DNA of 5,848 bases from an uncultured Alphaproteobacteria bacterium (GCA_903933475.1 CAIZKE010000237.1:1-5848), one strand, 5' to 3'. Numbered from the stretch's first letter, positions 1-5,687 are shown. Numbers and translations: made by a program. Notes: generated by a model not told the origin, from the letters alone.

Positions 1-1
1 G

Positions 2-26
2 CCAACCCGGCGAGGGAGTCCGCTGA
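2..26 (+). CDS. Possible 3' end of an upstream CDS (partial)
   Basis: Read in the frame ending with TGA at 24-26, the first bases give a short tail, QPGEGVR-stop. The A of this TGA is also the A of the ATG at 26, a TGATG overlap typical of translationally coupled genes in one operon. Exported amidohydrolases of this type often occur as tandem pairs, so the upstream gene may be a second amidohydrolase; that is inference. Eight codons are too few to identify a product, and the open frame could be chance in GC-rich DNA. Confidence 0.35.
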
Positions 27-1387
27 TGCGCCGCCGTCTTGCCCCCATCGTCGCCGCCTTGGCCTTCGCCGCCGCACTGCCGGCCGCAGCCGAGACCCTC
101 GCCATTACCGGCGCGCGGATCCTCACCGCCGGCCCGGCCGGGACCCTGGAGCAGGGTGTGGTGGTCATCCGCGACGGCAAGATCGTCTCGGTTGGTCGGG
201 GCGCGCCGCCCGCTGGCGCCCGGGTGATCGACGCCTCCGGCGCCGTGGTGACCCCCGGCCTCTTTGCGACGGGGAGCCTGCTGGGCGCCGTCGAGATCAG
301 CGCCCTGGGCGACGATCTTTCGGTCGACAATCCCCAGATCGGCGCAGCCTTTGACATCCGTGAAGGCCTGGATCCCGCCTCGACCCTGATCCCTGTGGCG
401 CGGACGGGCGGCCTCACCAGCGCCGTCGTCCTGCCCCAGCCTGCCGGCGGCGGCTGGGACTACCACGAGGACGATGGCGACGTCGCGGACGACCAACTGA
501 CCTCCGGCGGCGGTGGTGGGCCACGGCCCAACACCCTGTTTGCCGGGCAGGGTGCCGTCATCCGCCTCAACGGTGGCGAGGACATGGTCATGCGCGGCGG
601 CGTCGGCGTGGTCGTGGCCTTCGGCAAGGCCGGGGCGCGGTCGGCCGGTGGGGCGCGGGGTGCCCAGACCGCGGCCCTGAAGGCAGTGCTCGCCGACGTC
701 CGCGCCTATGCCGCGAACCGGGGCGCCTGGGAAAAGGGAAGCTATCGCGAGCTTGGCCTGTCCAAGGCAGACCTCGAGGCCCTGGTGCCGCTCGTCCAGG
801 GACGCACACCCCTCATCGCCCGCGTGCACAGGGCGGCCGACATCCGTGCCGTCCTGAAGCTTGCCCGGGAGGAGAAGCTGAGGCTCATCCTCGAAGGCGC
901 CGAGGAAGGCTGGATGACAGCTGCCGAGATCGCCCGCGCCGGCGTCCCGGTCATCATCAATCCGATCACCAACCGCCCGGAGAGCTTTGAGATCCTGGGC
1001 GCGACCCTGGAGAACGCCGCCCGGCTGCACGCCGCCGGTGTGACCCTGGCCTTTACGGGGCCGGAGGGTGCCGCCCACCGGGCCCGCGAGACCCGCTACG
1101 GCGCCGGGACAGCAGTGGCCTGGGGCCTGCCCTGGGACGCGGCCCTTGCAGCGGTGACGATCAATCCGGCGCGGATGTTCGGCGTCGGTGACCGCACCGG
1201 AAGCCTGGAGCCCGGCAAGGATGCCGACCTGGTTATCTGGTCAGGCGACCCCTTCGAACCCCTCTCGACGCCGAAGGCGGTCTACATCCGCGGCGAGGCC
1301 CAGTCCCTGACCACCCGCCAGACGGAGCTCAGGGACCGCTACCTGGATCTCGGAAGGCCCCTGCCGCCCGCCTACAAGCACCGCTAG
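26..1387 (+). CDS. Exported amidohydrolase-family protein with degenerate metal site
   Basis: This 453-residue protein belongs to the amidohydrolase superfamily. Residues 1-22 form a signal peptide: MRRR, then a hydrophobic Ala-rich core, with likely cleavage after A22 (AAA|ET), so it should act in the periplasm or envelope. Residues 24-80 are the N-terminal beta-sandwich strand set, ending in the family segment VVTPGL (74-79). The C-terminal part (about 375-425) has the family block TINPARMFGV, then GSLEPGKDADLVIW and a GDPFE turn. The key oddity is that the HxH normally following TPGLID is replaced by G83 and L85 (FATGSLLG), and the later ligand positions are also poor (E290 in LILEG, no Asp in LAFTGPEG). 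H268 and H351 remain. Residues 161-165 are a glycine run in a probable loop. The start is supported by GGAG at 15-18, seven bases before the ATG. The fold is secure. The substrate is unknown, and the protein may be a non-canonical or inactive member. Confidence 0.9.
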   Translation: MRRRLAPIVAALAFAAALPAAAETLAITGARILTAGPAGTLEQGVVVIRDGKIVSVGRGAPPAGARVIDASGAVVTPGLFATGSLLGAVEISALGDDLSVDNPQIGAAFDIREGLDPASTLIPVARTGGLTSAVVLPQPAGGGWDYHEDDGDVADDQLTSGGGGGPRPNTLFAGQGAVIRLNGGEDMVMRGGVGVVVAFGKAGARSAGGARGAQTAALKAVLADVRAYAANRGAWEKGSYRELGLSKADLEALVPLVQGRTPLIARVHRAADIRAVLKLAREEKLRLILEGAEEGWMTAAEIARAGVPVIINPITNRPESFEILGATLENAARLHAAGVTLAFTGPEGAAHRARETRYGAGTAVAWGLPWDAALAAVTINPARMFGVGDRTGSLEPGKDADLVIWSGDPFEPLSTPKAVYIRGEAQSLTTRQTELRDRYLDLGRPLPPAYKHR

Positions 1388-1406
1388 GGGCCGTCCGACC
1401 GGCGCG

Positions 1407-3200
1407 TCAGTCCACCAGAGCCTCGAAGGCGTCGACCTGGCGCTCGAGTTGGCGCACGCCCGCCGCCCAGAAGTCAGGGTCGCGGGGATCGAGGCCAAAG
1501 CGCGCCAGGGCTTCGGCGCAGGTGCGGGTGCCGCCGGACGCCAGCAGGTCCTCGTAGAGGGGCACGAAGGCCACGGGGTCCTCACGGCGCCTTTCCATCA
1601 GGGCCCGGACCAGCAGGTCGCCGAAGGCGTAGGCGTAGACATAGAAGGGCGCGTGCACGAAGTGGCTGATATAGCCCCAGTAGTGCTCGTAGCCGGCGTT
1701 GAGCCGCACCGCCGGGCCCAGGCTTTCGCCCATCACCGCCAGCCAGAGCCTGCCGATCGCCTCGGGAGACAGCTCGCCATCGCGACGAGCGGCGTGGAAC
1801 CGGGTCTCGAACCGGTGGAAGGCCATCTGCCGGACGACCGTGTTCAGGCCGTCCTCGATCTGCCCGGCCAGCAGGCCCCGCCTTTCCGCCGGCCCTGCCT
1901 CTGCCAGGAGGCGCTCGAAGACCAGCCCCTCGCCAAAAATGGAGGCGGTCTCCGCCAGGGTCAGGGGCGTATCGGCCAGCAGGGTGCCCAGCGGGGCGCA
2001 GAGGCGCTGGTGGACCGCGTGGCCCAGCTCGTGGGCCAGGGTCAGGACATCCCGGCGCTCGCCCATGTAGTTCAGGAAAACATACGGATGGTGCGGCGCG
2101 ATCACCGGGTGGGAATAGGCTCCCGACTGCTTGCCCGACCGGGGCCGGGCGTCGATCCAGGGCTGTTCAAAGAGGTCGCGGGCGCCGTCCGCGAACCGGG
2201 GCGCCAGGTCCCGGAAGCTGGCCTCGACGATCTCGCGCGCCTCGGGCCAGGTCCAGGTCCGCGGCGCACCGGTGTCCAAAGGCGCATTGCGGTCCCAGTG
2301 ATCCAGGGCGGTCCGCCCCATGACCTTCGCCTTCAGGTGGTAGTAGCGATGGCTGACCCGCGCATAGCCTGACGAAACTGCGGTCTCGAGGGCGTGGACG
2401 GCCTCGGGGTCGACCTCATTGCCAAGGTGGCGTCCCGCCGCCGGATCCGGATACCGTCGCCAGCGATCCTCGACCTGCTTCTCGAAAGCCAGGGTGTTGA
2501 GGGCCAGGGCCAGGGTCGGTCCCGACTCGGCGAGGGCGGAGGACAGGCCCGAGGCCACCCTCCGGCGTTCTTCCGGGTTCGGGTCGGAAAGGGCGTTCAG
2601 CGCCTCCGGCAGGGACAGCCGGCGGCGACCCGCCCTCACCTTCATCCGGGCGAGGGTCTCATCATAGAGCCGGGTCCAGTTGGCCACCGCCGGGCCCCGG
2701 TCGACCAGAATCCGCTCCAGGTCCGCCGAGAGTTCGTGTGGCCGGAAGGCCCGCACCCGGCGCAGCCAGGGGCGCCAGCGCGCAGCGTCGGGAAAGGCCG
2801 CCAGGGCGGCCTCGATCTCGGCGTCCTCCAGCGGGTTGATCTCGAGGGTGAAGAAGAGGCTCTCGGCACCGATCGCAGCCGACCGGGTCCGGATGTCCGC
2901 CTCGAAGCGCGCCCAGTCGGGATCGTCCCGGGCCGTGGACGCCGCCAGTCCGGCGAAGGCCCCGACGCGCCAGAGCGCATTGGAGGCCGACTCATAGAGC
3001 CGGACTCCCTGGTCCAGGAGCCCGCCCAGGGCGGCCGGGTCGGACCGCGAGCCCACCAGTCGCCCCTCCAGGGTGAGCAGTTGGGCGTTGGTGGTGGCAG
3101 CGGCGTCAAGATCGGCGTCGATGCAGGGGTCTTCCCGGCCCGCGTAGAGGTCATCAAGACGCCAGACGGGAAGGGTGTCGGGGGAAACATGAGCGGTCAT
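1407..3200 (-). CDS. pepF: Oligoendopeptidase F, M3 family zinc metallopeptidase
   Basis: This 597-residue protein matches the usual length of PepF (about 600). PepF is a cytoplasmic zinc endopeptidase that cuts short peptides and contributes to peptide turnover. The N-terminus has the family entry motif, here VWRLDDLYAGREDP (12-25), followed by a long helical region. The catalytic motif HELGH lies at 390-394: H390 and H394 bind zinc and E391 is the general base. The third ligand is probably E417 in LAETAS. The C-terminal substrate-binding segment rich in His and Tyr is present (YWGYISHFVHAPFYVYAYAFG, about 507-527). There is no signal peptide. No frameshift or truncation is seen. The ATG at 3200 is the only sensible start, because the next in-frame Met is far inside the protein, and it has no good Shine-Dalgarno sequence. 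The gene converges on the amidohydrolase gene 19 bases away and diverges from the small secreted protein gene. Confidence 0.93.
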   Translation of the reverse strand: MTAHVSPDTLPVWRLDDLYAGREDPCIDADLDAAATTNAQLLTLEGRLVGSRSDPAALGGLLDQGVRLYESASNALWRVGAFAGLAASTARDDPDWARFEADIRTRSAAIGAESLFFTLEINPLEDAEIEAALAAFPDAARWRPWLRRVRAFRPHELSADLERILVDRGPAVANWTRLYDETLARMKVRAGRRRLSLPEALNALSDPNPEERRRVASGLSSALAESGPTLALALNTLAFEKQVEDRWRRYPDPAAGRHLGNEVDPEAVHALETAVSSGYARVSHRYYHLKAKVMGRTALDHWDRNAPLDTGAPRTWTWPEAREIVEASFRDLAPRFADGARDLFEQPWIDARPRSGKQSGAYSHPVIAPHHPYVFLNYMGERRDVLTLAHELGHAVHQRLCAPLGTLLADTPLTLAETASIFGEGLVFERLLAEAGPAERRGLLAGQIEDGLNTVVRQMAFHRFETRFHAARRDGELSPEAIGRLWLAVMGESLGPAVRLNAGYEHYWGYISHFVHAPFYVYAYAFGDLLVRALMERRREDPVAFVPLYEDLLASGGTRTCAEALARFGLDPRDPDFWAAGVRQLERQVDAFEALVD

Positions 3201-3206
3201 GTCCCG

Positions 3207-3212
3207 AACCTA
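3207..3212 (-). promoter_or_regulatory. Putative -10 element of a leaderless pepF transcript
   Basis: On the minus strand the hexamer TAGGTT lies at -12 to -7 relative to the pepF ATG (3200) and fits the TANNNT pattern. The sequence between it and the ATG (CGGGAC) has no standard ribosome binding site at proper spacing. If transcription starts at the A of the ATG, the mRNA would be leaderless, which is common in Caulobacter and relatives. No convincing -35 is visible. Confidence 0.35.
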
Positions 3213-3269
3213 ACCCACGGCTCCCCGCCGTTGCCAGCCCTTGGCTGAGGGGGAATCGGCACCTTCGAC

Positions 3270-3301
3270 TTGACGGGATGGCAGGTGAGGGGCGATTTTA
3301 G
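3270..3301 (+). promoter_or_regulatory. Candidate promoter for the small secreted protein gene
   Basis: A perfect TTGACG, as in the alphaproteobacterial housekeeping -35 (TTGACG...GCTANA type), lies at 3270-3275. The AT-rich stretch GATTTTAG at 3294-3301, in otherwise GC-rich DNA, sits about 18 bases downstream and could serve as the -10. That would leave a 5' leader of roughly 40 bases before the ATG at 3350. The -10 match is weak. A second AT-rich hexamer, TAGATA at 3337-3342, sits just before the gene and is an alternative. Confidence 0.35.
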
Positions 3302-3349
3302 ACATCGGCTGGGGATCGCCGCTGACCTGACCGGAGTAGATACCAGAAA

Positions 3350-3751
3350 ATGATGTTCCGAGCCGCAGTCCTTGCCATGGCCGCCATGGCCGCCGCGCCC
3401 GCCGTCTCCGCAGCCGCGCCTGCAGCGCAGGCGGATCCCGCCCGCGCCTCAACCCCCTGCTTTCGCCTGAGCGACCTTGGCGGACACAAGATCGCCTCGT
3501 CGGACACCCTCTACTATTCGGTACGCCGGAAGGAGGTCTACAAGTTCACCTTCAGCGGGTCGTGCCTCGCTGGCGTGACCACTTCGGACCCCCTGATTCT
3601 GGAGCCCCTCGGTGCCTCCAGTCAGATCTGCAAGCCCATGGACCTGAACCTCGGTGTGGGCGGGCCCATATCAAGGCGCTGCATCATCAAGTCGATCGAG
3701 CGGCTGACCCCCGAGCAGGCCGAAGCCCTGCCCAAGAAGCTGAAGCCCTAG
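3350..3751 (+). CDS. Small secreted four-cysteine protein, DUF6491-like
   Basis: This 133-residue protein begins with a clear signal peptide (MMFR plus an Ala-rich hydrophobic core, likely cleavage after A21 in AVSA|AAP), so it should be periplasmic or envelope-located. The mature part has four cysteines, C37, C72, C94 and C111, an even number that would allow two disulfides. The layout is C-F-R near the mature N-terminus, V-Y-K-F, a G-S-C segment, D-P-L-I-L-E, S-S-Q-I-C, then G-P-I-S-R-R-C and the ending I-E-R-L-T-P-E-Q-A-E-A-L. This agrees with my memory of DUF6491, a family of unknown function found in Caulobacterales and sphingomonads. GGAG at 3333-3336 is the likely ribosome binding site, though its 13-base spacing is long. 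An ATG at 3353 is an alternative start one codon in. No function can be assigned. It appears to be a single-gene unit. Confidence 0.8.
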   Translation: MMFRAAVLAMAAMAAAPAVSAAAPAAQADPARASTPCFRLSDLGGHKIASSDTLYYSVRRKEVYKFTFSGSCLAGVTTSDPLILEPLGASSQICKPMDLNLGVGGPISRRCIIKSIERLTPEQAEALPKKLKP

Positions 3752-3799
3752 AGCCTGTTCCTTTCAGCCGGAACGTCTGAAAGGGCAAAACAGGCTCTA
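3749..3799. repeat. Long imperfect palindrome overlapping the DUF6491-like stop codon; possible terminator
   Basis: The outer arms TAGAGCCTGTT (3749-3759) and AACAGGCTCTA (3789-3799) are an exact 11-base inverted repeat. Directly inside, CCTTTCAG (3760-3767) pairs exactly with CTGAAAGG (3777-3784). The loop is nine bases (3768-3776), and a 4-base bulge (3785-3788) sits on the right side. The TAG stop codon of the upstream gene forms the start of the left arm. The structure is symmetrical and lacks a good U-tract on either strand, so it is either a bidirectional folding terminator between convergent genes or a copy of a dispersed palindromic repeat. Confidence 0.75.
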
Positions 3800-3810
3800 A
3801 TTTCAGTATG

Positions 3811-3864
3811 TTAGATCATGTTTCGATCCGATAACCGGTTCCCACTTATCGGAACATGATCTAG
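3811..3864. repeat. Dispersed intergenic palindromic element with GTGGGAACCGGTT core
   Basis: The arms TAGATCATGTT (3812-3822) and AACATGATCTA (3853-3863) are an exact 11-base inverted repeat. Inside, CCGATAA (3828-3834) pairs exactly with TTATCGG (3846-3852). The loop CCGGTTCCCAC (3835-3845) is flanked by AA, giving on the minus strand the core GTGGGAACCGGTT. A 5-base bulge (3823-3827) sits only on the left side. I recall palindromic intergenic repeats with this core next to ATCATG arms as abundant in many alphaproteobacterial genomes. The element lies between two converging genes, where such elements are tolerated and may act as mRNA 3' structures. Only one copy is in this window, so dispersal rests on memory. 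Confidence 0.75.
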
Positions 3865-3878
3865 TTCCTGTTCCGCGG

Positions 3879-3897
3879 GCCTCAGCGGCCCTGAGGC
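3879..3897 (-). terminator. Short hairpin around the racemase stop codon
   Basis: GCCTCAG (3879-3885) and CTGAGGC (3891-3897) form an exact 7-base stem with a 5-base loop. The stem contains the TGA stop codon of the racemase gene (3882-3884 on the minus strand). There is no T-run after it on the minus strand, so a classical intrinsic terminator is not supported. It may only stabilise the 3' end or be a chance structure in GC-rich DNA. Confidence 0.3.
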
Positions 3898-4574
3898 AGG
3901 GGCTCAAGCCCCAGGCAGACCGAGACGCAGCGCCGCGCCAGCTCCTCGCTGGCGTCGACCATGGGCACGCGGACATCCGCCGGTTGGAGCACGAGGGGCG
4001 CTTCCGTGCAGCCGGCGATGACCGCCTCTGCACCTTCGGCGACCAGGGCCTCAGCGAGGGCGGCCATGCCCTCCCGGACCTCGGGTCCCAGGTCGCCGCC
4101 CTTGATCCGCGCCAACAGGTCCATGAAGCGGGCCTGGTCGTCCCGGGAAAGGGTAACCAGCCCCATGCCCTGGGCGGCGATGTACTCGTGGTAGAGCCGG
4201 AGGGCGTCGCGGGTTCCCAGCACGCCCGCCCTGCGGGCACCCGTGTCGCGGGCCACCCGGCAGGCCGTCTCGATCATGTCCACCAGGGGAAGGCCCGAGG
4301 CCCGGCTGATCAGGTCTGCGTGGACGTGGGCGGTGTTGCAGGCGATGGCCAGGACCTGGGCGCCAGCGCCCTGGAGACCGCCGGCCATCTCCGCCAGGAC
4401 CGGCCCGGGCTGGGCGAAGGGATCGTTTCGGTCGGGCACCTGGGGATTGATGTCCACGATGACCCGGATGTGGTCCTGGTCCTTGTTCGCAGGCGTCAGG
4501 GCCTGGAGCTTGCCCAGGAAGTCCAGGGTTGCGGCCGGCCCCATGCCGCCAAGGACGCCGAGAACCTGGCTCAT
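3882..4574 (-). CDS. Aspartate/glutamate racemase family protein
   Basis: Starting at the ATG at 4574, the product is 230 residues, normal for cofactor-independent Asp/Glu racemases, which invert the alpha carbon using two cysteines. It opens with GVLGGMGPAAT (6-16), typical of aspartate-racemase-type members. It has the first catalytic cysteine in CNTAH (C79-H83) and the second in GCTEAPL (C189 in G188-L194), so both catalytic residues are present. No signal peptide is seen; it is cytoplasmic. A longer frame extends to 4661, but those 29 extra residues lie inside the upstream gene and look nothing like the family. The chosen ATG has a strong GGAAGGA eight bases upstream. It overlaps the TGA of the PLP-lyase gene by four bases (ATGA), implying coupled translation. 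The substrate is uncertain: aspartate, glutamate, or a cysteine or cysteate-like amino acid suggested by its partner. Confidence 0.9.
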   Translation of the reverse strand: MSQVLGVLGGMGPAATLDFLGKLQALTPANKDQDHIRVIVDINPQVPDRNDPFAQPGPVLAEMAGGLQGAGAQVLAIACNTAHVHADLISRASGLPLVDMIETACRVARDTGARRAGVLGTRDALRLYHEYIAAQGMGLVTLSRDDQARFMDLLARIKGGDLGPEVREGMAALAEALVAEGAEAVIAGCTEAPLVLQPADVRVPMVDASEELARRCVSVCLGLEPLPQGR

Positions 4575-5575
4575 TCGAGATGTCCTTCCAGAACGGATGC
4601 ATAGCCCGCCAGACCCTGCGCACCGCCGGTGTGCAGGAAGACCACGGTCTCGCCAGCCCAACGACCCTTGCGGGCATAGTCGATGAGCCCCTTCACGGCC
4701 TTGCCGGTATAGACCGGGTCCAGCAGCAGGCCCTCGGTGCGGGCCGCGAGGCGCAGGGCCTCGAAGACCCCCTCGTCGGCAATGCCGTAGCCGGCGCCAA
4801 CATAGTCACAGTCCGCGACGGTCATTTCCCGATGCACCCGGTCCGCTGAGCCCAGCAGGGCGGCGGTCTCGACGGCCAGGGCGTGGACGTTGGCCTCCTG
4901 GCGTTCCCTGGGCGCGCGAACGCCGAAGCCGTGGACGGGGATGTCCGCACCGATCGTGGCAAGGCCGGCGACGAGGCCGGCGTGGGTACCCGCACTGCCG
5001 GTGGCGGTGACGATCCGGTCGATCTTCAGGCCCTGGGCGTCGGCCTGGACCAGGAGTTCGCGGGCGCAGTCGGCATAGCCCAGGGCCCCGACCGCATTCG
5101 AGCCGCCGCCGGGGATGACATACGGTCGACCGCCGCGGGCCCGGACCTCGTCCGCCACCTCTGCCAGGGCCGCGTTCATGTCGCTCCCGGCCGGGACCCG
5201 GCGCAGTCGCCCGCCCAGCAGCCGGTCGAGAAGGACGTTGCCCGACAGGTTGTAGTCCTCGGCCTCCGTCGCTACCCGGGTCTCAAGGATGATTTCGCAG
5301 GCGAGCCCGAACCGTGCCGCAGCGGCGGCGGCCTGCCGGACGTGGTTGGACTGGACAGCGCCCTGGGTCACCAGGGTGTCGGCCCCGGCCTCCAGGGCCT
5401 CGCCGACCAGGAACTCGAGCTTGCGGGTCTTGTTGCCACCGCCGGCCAGGCCGGTGCAGTCGTCGCGCTTGACCCACAGTGTCGGGCCGCCGAGCGCAGC
5501 GGACAGGCGCGGCATGGGCTCCAGCGGAGTCGGCAGGAGGGCGAAGCGGGCGCGGGGGAAGCGGGCCAGGTGCAT
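4571..5575 (-). CDS. D-cysteine desulfhydrase / L-cysteate sulfo-lyase family PLP enzyme
   Basis: This is a 334-residue PLP-dependent lyase of the ACC deaminase/D-cysteine desulfhydrase family. The start MHLARFPR is the family's usual N-terminus, as is the PTPLEPMPRL segment. The PLP lysine is K49 in GGGNKTRKLEF. QSNH (75-78) is the conserved segment lining the active site, and ATGSAGTH (191-198) is the likely phosphate-binding loop. LDPVYTGKA carries Y289 and T290, and HTGGA carries T316. ACC deaminases have Glu and Leu at the positions of T290 and T316, whereas D-cysteine desulfhydrases have Thr at both, so ACC deaminase is unlikely. The expected reaction is elimination from D-cysteine to pyruvate, ammonia and sulfide. 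Several segments (KRDDCTGL, GVRAPRERQE, DYVGAGYGI) also recall CuyA, L-cysteate sulfo-lyase, which releases sulfite. The frame reaches a GTG at 5611, but the ATG at 5575 fits the family and has its own ribosome binding site. It is first in an operon with the racemase. Confidence 0.9.
   Translation of the reverse strand: MHLARFPRARFALLPTPLEPMPRLSAALGGPTLWVKRDDCTGLAGGGNKTRKLEFLVGEALEAGADTLVTQGAVQSNHVRQAAAAAARFGLACEIILETRVATEAEDYNLSGNVLLDRLLGGRLRRVPAGSDMNAALAEVADEVRARGGRPYVIPGGGSNAVGALGYADCARELLVQADAQGLKIDRIVTATGSAGTHAGLVAGLATIGADIPVHGFGVRAPRERQEANVHALAVETAALLGSADRVHREMTVADCDYVGAGYGIADEGVFEALRLAARTEGLLLDPVYTGKAVKGLIDYARKGRWAGETVVFLHTGGAQGLAGYASVLEGHLE
4583..4589 (-). promoter_or_regulatory. Strong ribosome binding site that fixes the racemase start
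   Basis: On the minus strand GGAAGGA lies eight bases before the ATG at 4574 and within the last codons of the upstream lyase gene. It is the best Shine-Dalgarno match in this operon. It supports the 4574 start over the longer frame and efficient re-initiation after the overlapping stop codon. Confidence 0.75.
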
Positions 5576-5582
5576 GGACGGT

Positions 5583-5586
5583 CTCC
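5583..5586 (-). promoter_or_regulatory. Ribosome binding site fixing the PLP-lyase start
   Basis: On the minus strand GGAG sits seven bases before the ATG at 5575. The alternative in-frame GTG at 5611 adds 12 residues that are not part of the family's usual N-terminus. Together these favour 5575. Confidence 0.6.
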
Positions 5587-5673
5587 GTGTGTCGCCCCAT
5601 ACACTGCCCACCGTCGCGACGCACCCTGAAGACGTCCTTTCCAGGGCGGATATTCCCCCGGCGTCCCGGCGGC

Positions 5674-5681
5674 CCTAGATA
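5674..5681 (+). promoter_or_regulatory. Putative -10 element of a leaderless ABC transporter transcript
   Basis: CCTAGATA at 5674-5681 matches most of the Caulobacter-type -10 pattern (GCTANA with a following W). Its TAGATA part occupies exactly -12 to -7 relative to the ATG at 5688. The AGGG at 5681-5684 is only three bases from the ATG, too close for a normal ribosome binding site. This spacing fits transcription starting at the ATG itself. No clear TTGAC -35 is seen upstream. Confidence 0.4.
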
Positions 5682-5687
5682 GGGTCC

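Noticed and set aside
1388..1406. Terminator between the amidohydrolase and pepF genes
   Set aside because: The 19-base gap holds no convincing stem-loop or T-run.
1449..2372. Long plus-strand open frame (307 codons) opposite pepF
   Set aside because: It lies wholly antisense to a clear M3 peptidase with an intact HELGH motif. Its product is low-complexity Gly/Gln/Arg/Val-rich with no recognisable family, the usual mirror of a GC-rich gene.
2394..3248. Long plus-strand open frame (284 codons) opposite the pepF 5' half
   Set aside because: It is antisense to the conserved PepF N-terminal region, has no domain and no ribosome binding site, and is best explained by GC-skewed codon positions.
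3749..3864. CRISPR array or riboswitch in the palindrome-rich gap
   Set aside because: The two palindromes differ in sequence, there are no repeated units with regular spacers, and they lie downstream of both flanking genes instead of in a leader.
3984..4604. Plus-strand open frame (206 codons) opposite the racemase
   Set aside because: Antisense to a gene with both catalytic cysteine motifs; no family resemblance.
4575..4661. N-terminal extension of the racemase to an upstream start at 4661
   Set aside because: The extra 29 residues are Arg/Gly-rich, overlap the coding end of the lyase, and precede a far better start (GGAAGGA plus ATG at 4574, then the family's GVLGGMGP).
4571..5575. ACC deaminase (acdS) as the identity of the PLP enzyme
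   Set aside because: The two residues that separate the activities read Thr/Thr here (YTGKA and HTGGA), not the Glu/Leu of ACC deaminases.
5576..5611. GTG start at 5611 for the PLP-lyase
   Set aside because: It adds 12 residues before the family's normal MHLARFPR beginning; the ATG at 5575 has GGAG at good spacing.
4883..5629. Plus-strand open frame (248 codons) opposite the PLP-lyase
   Set aside because: Antisense shadow of a well-conserved enzyme; Gly/Asp/Val-rich product with no motif.
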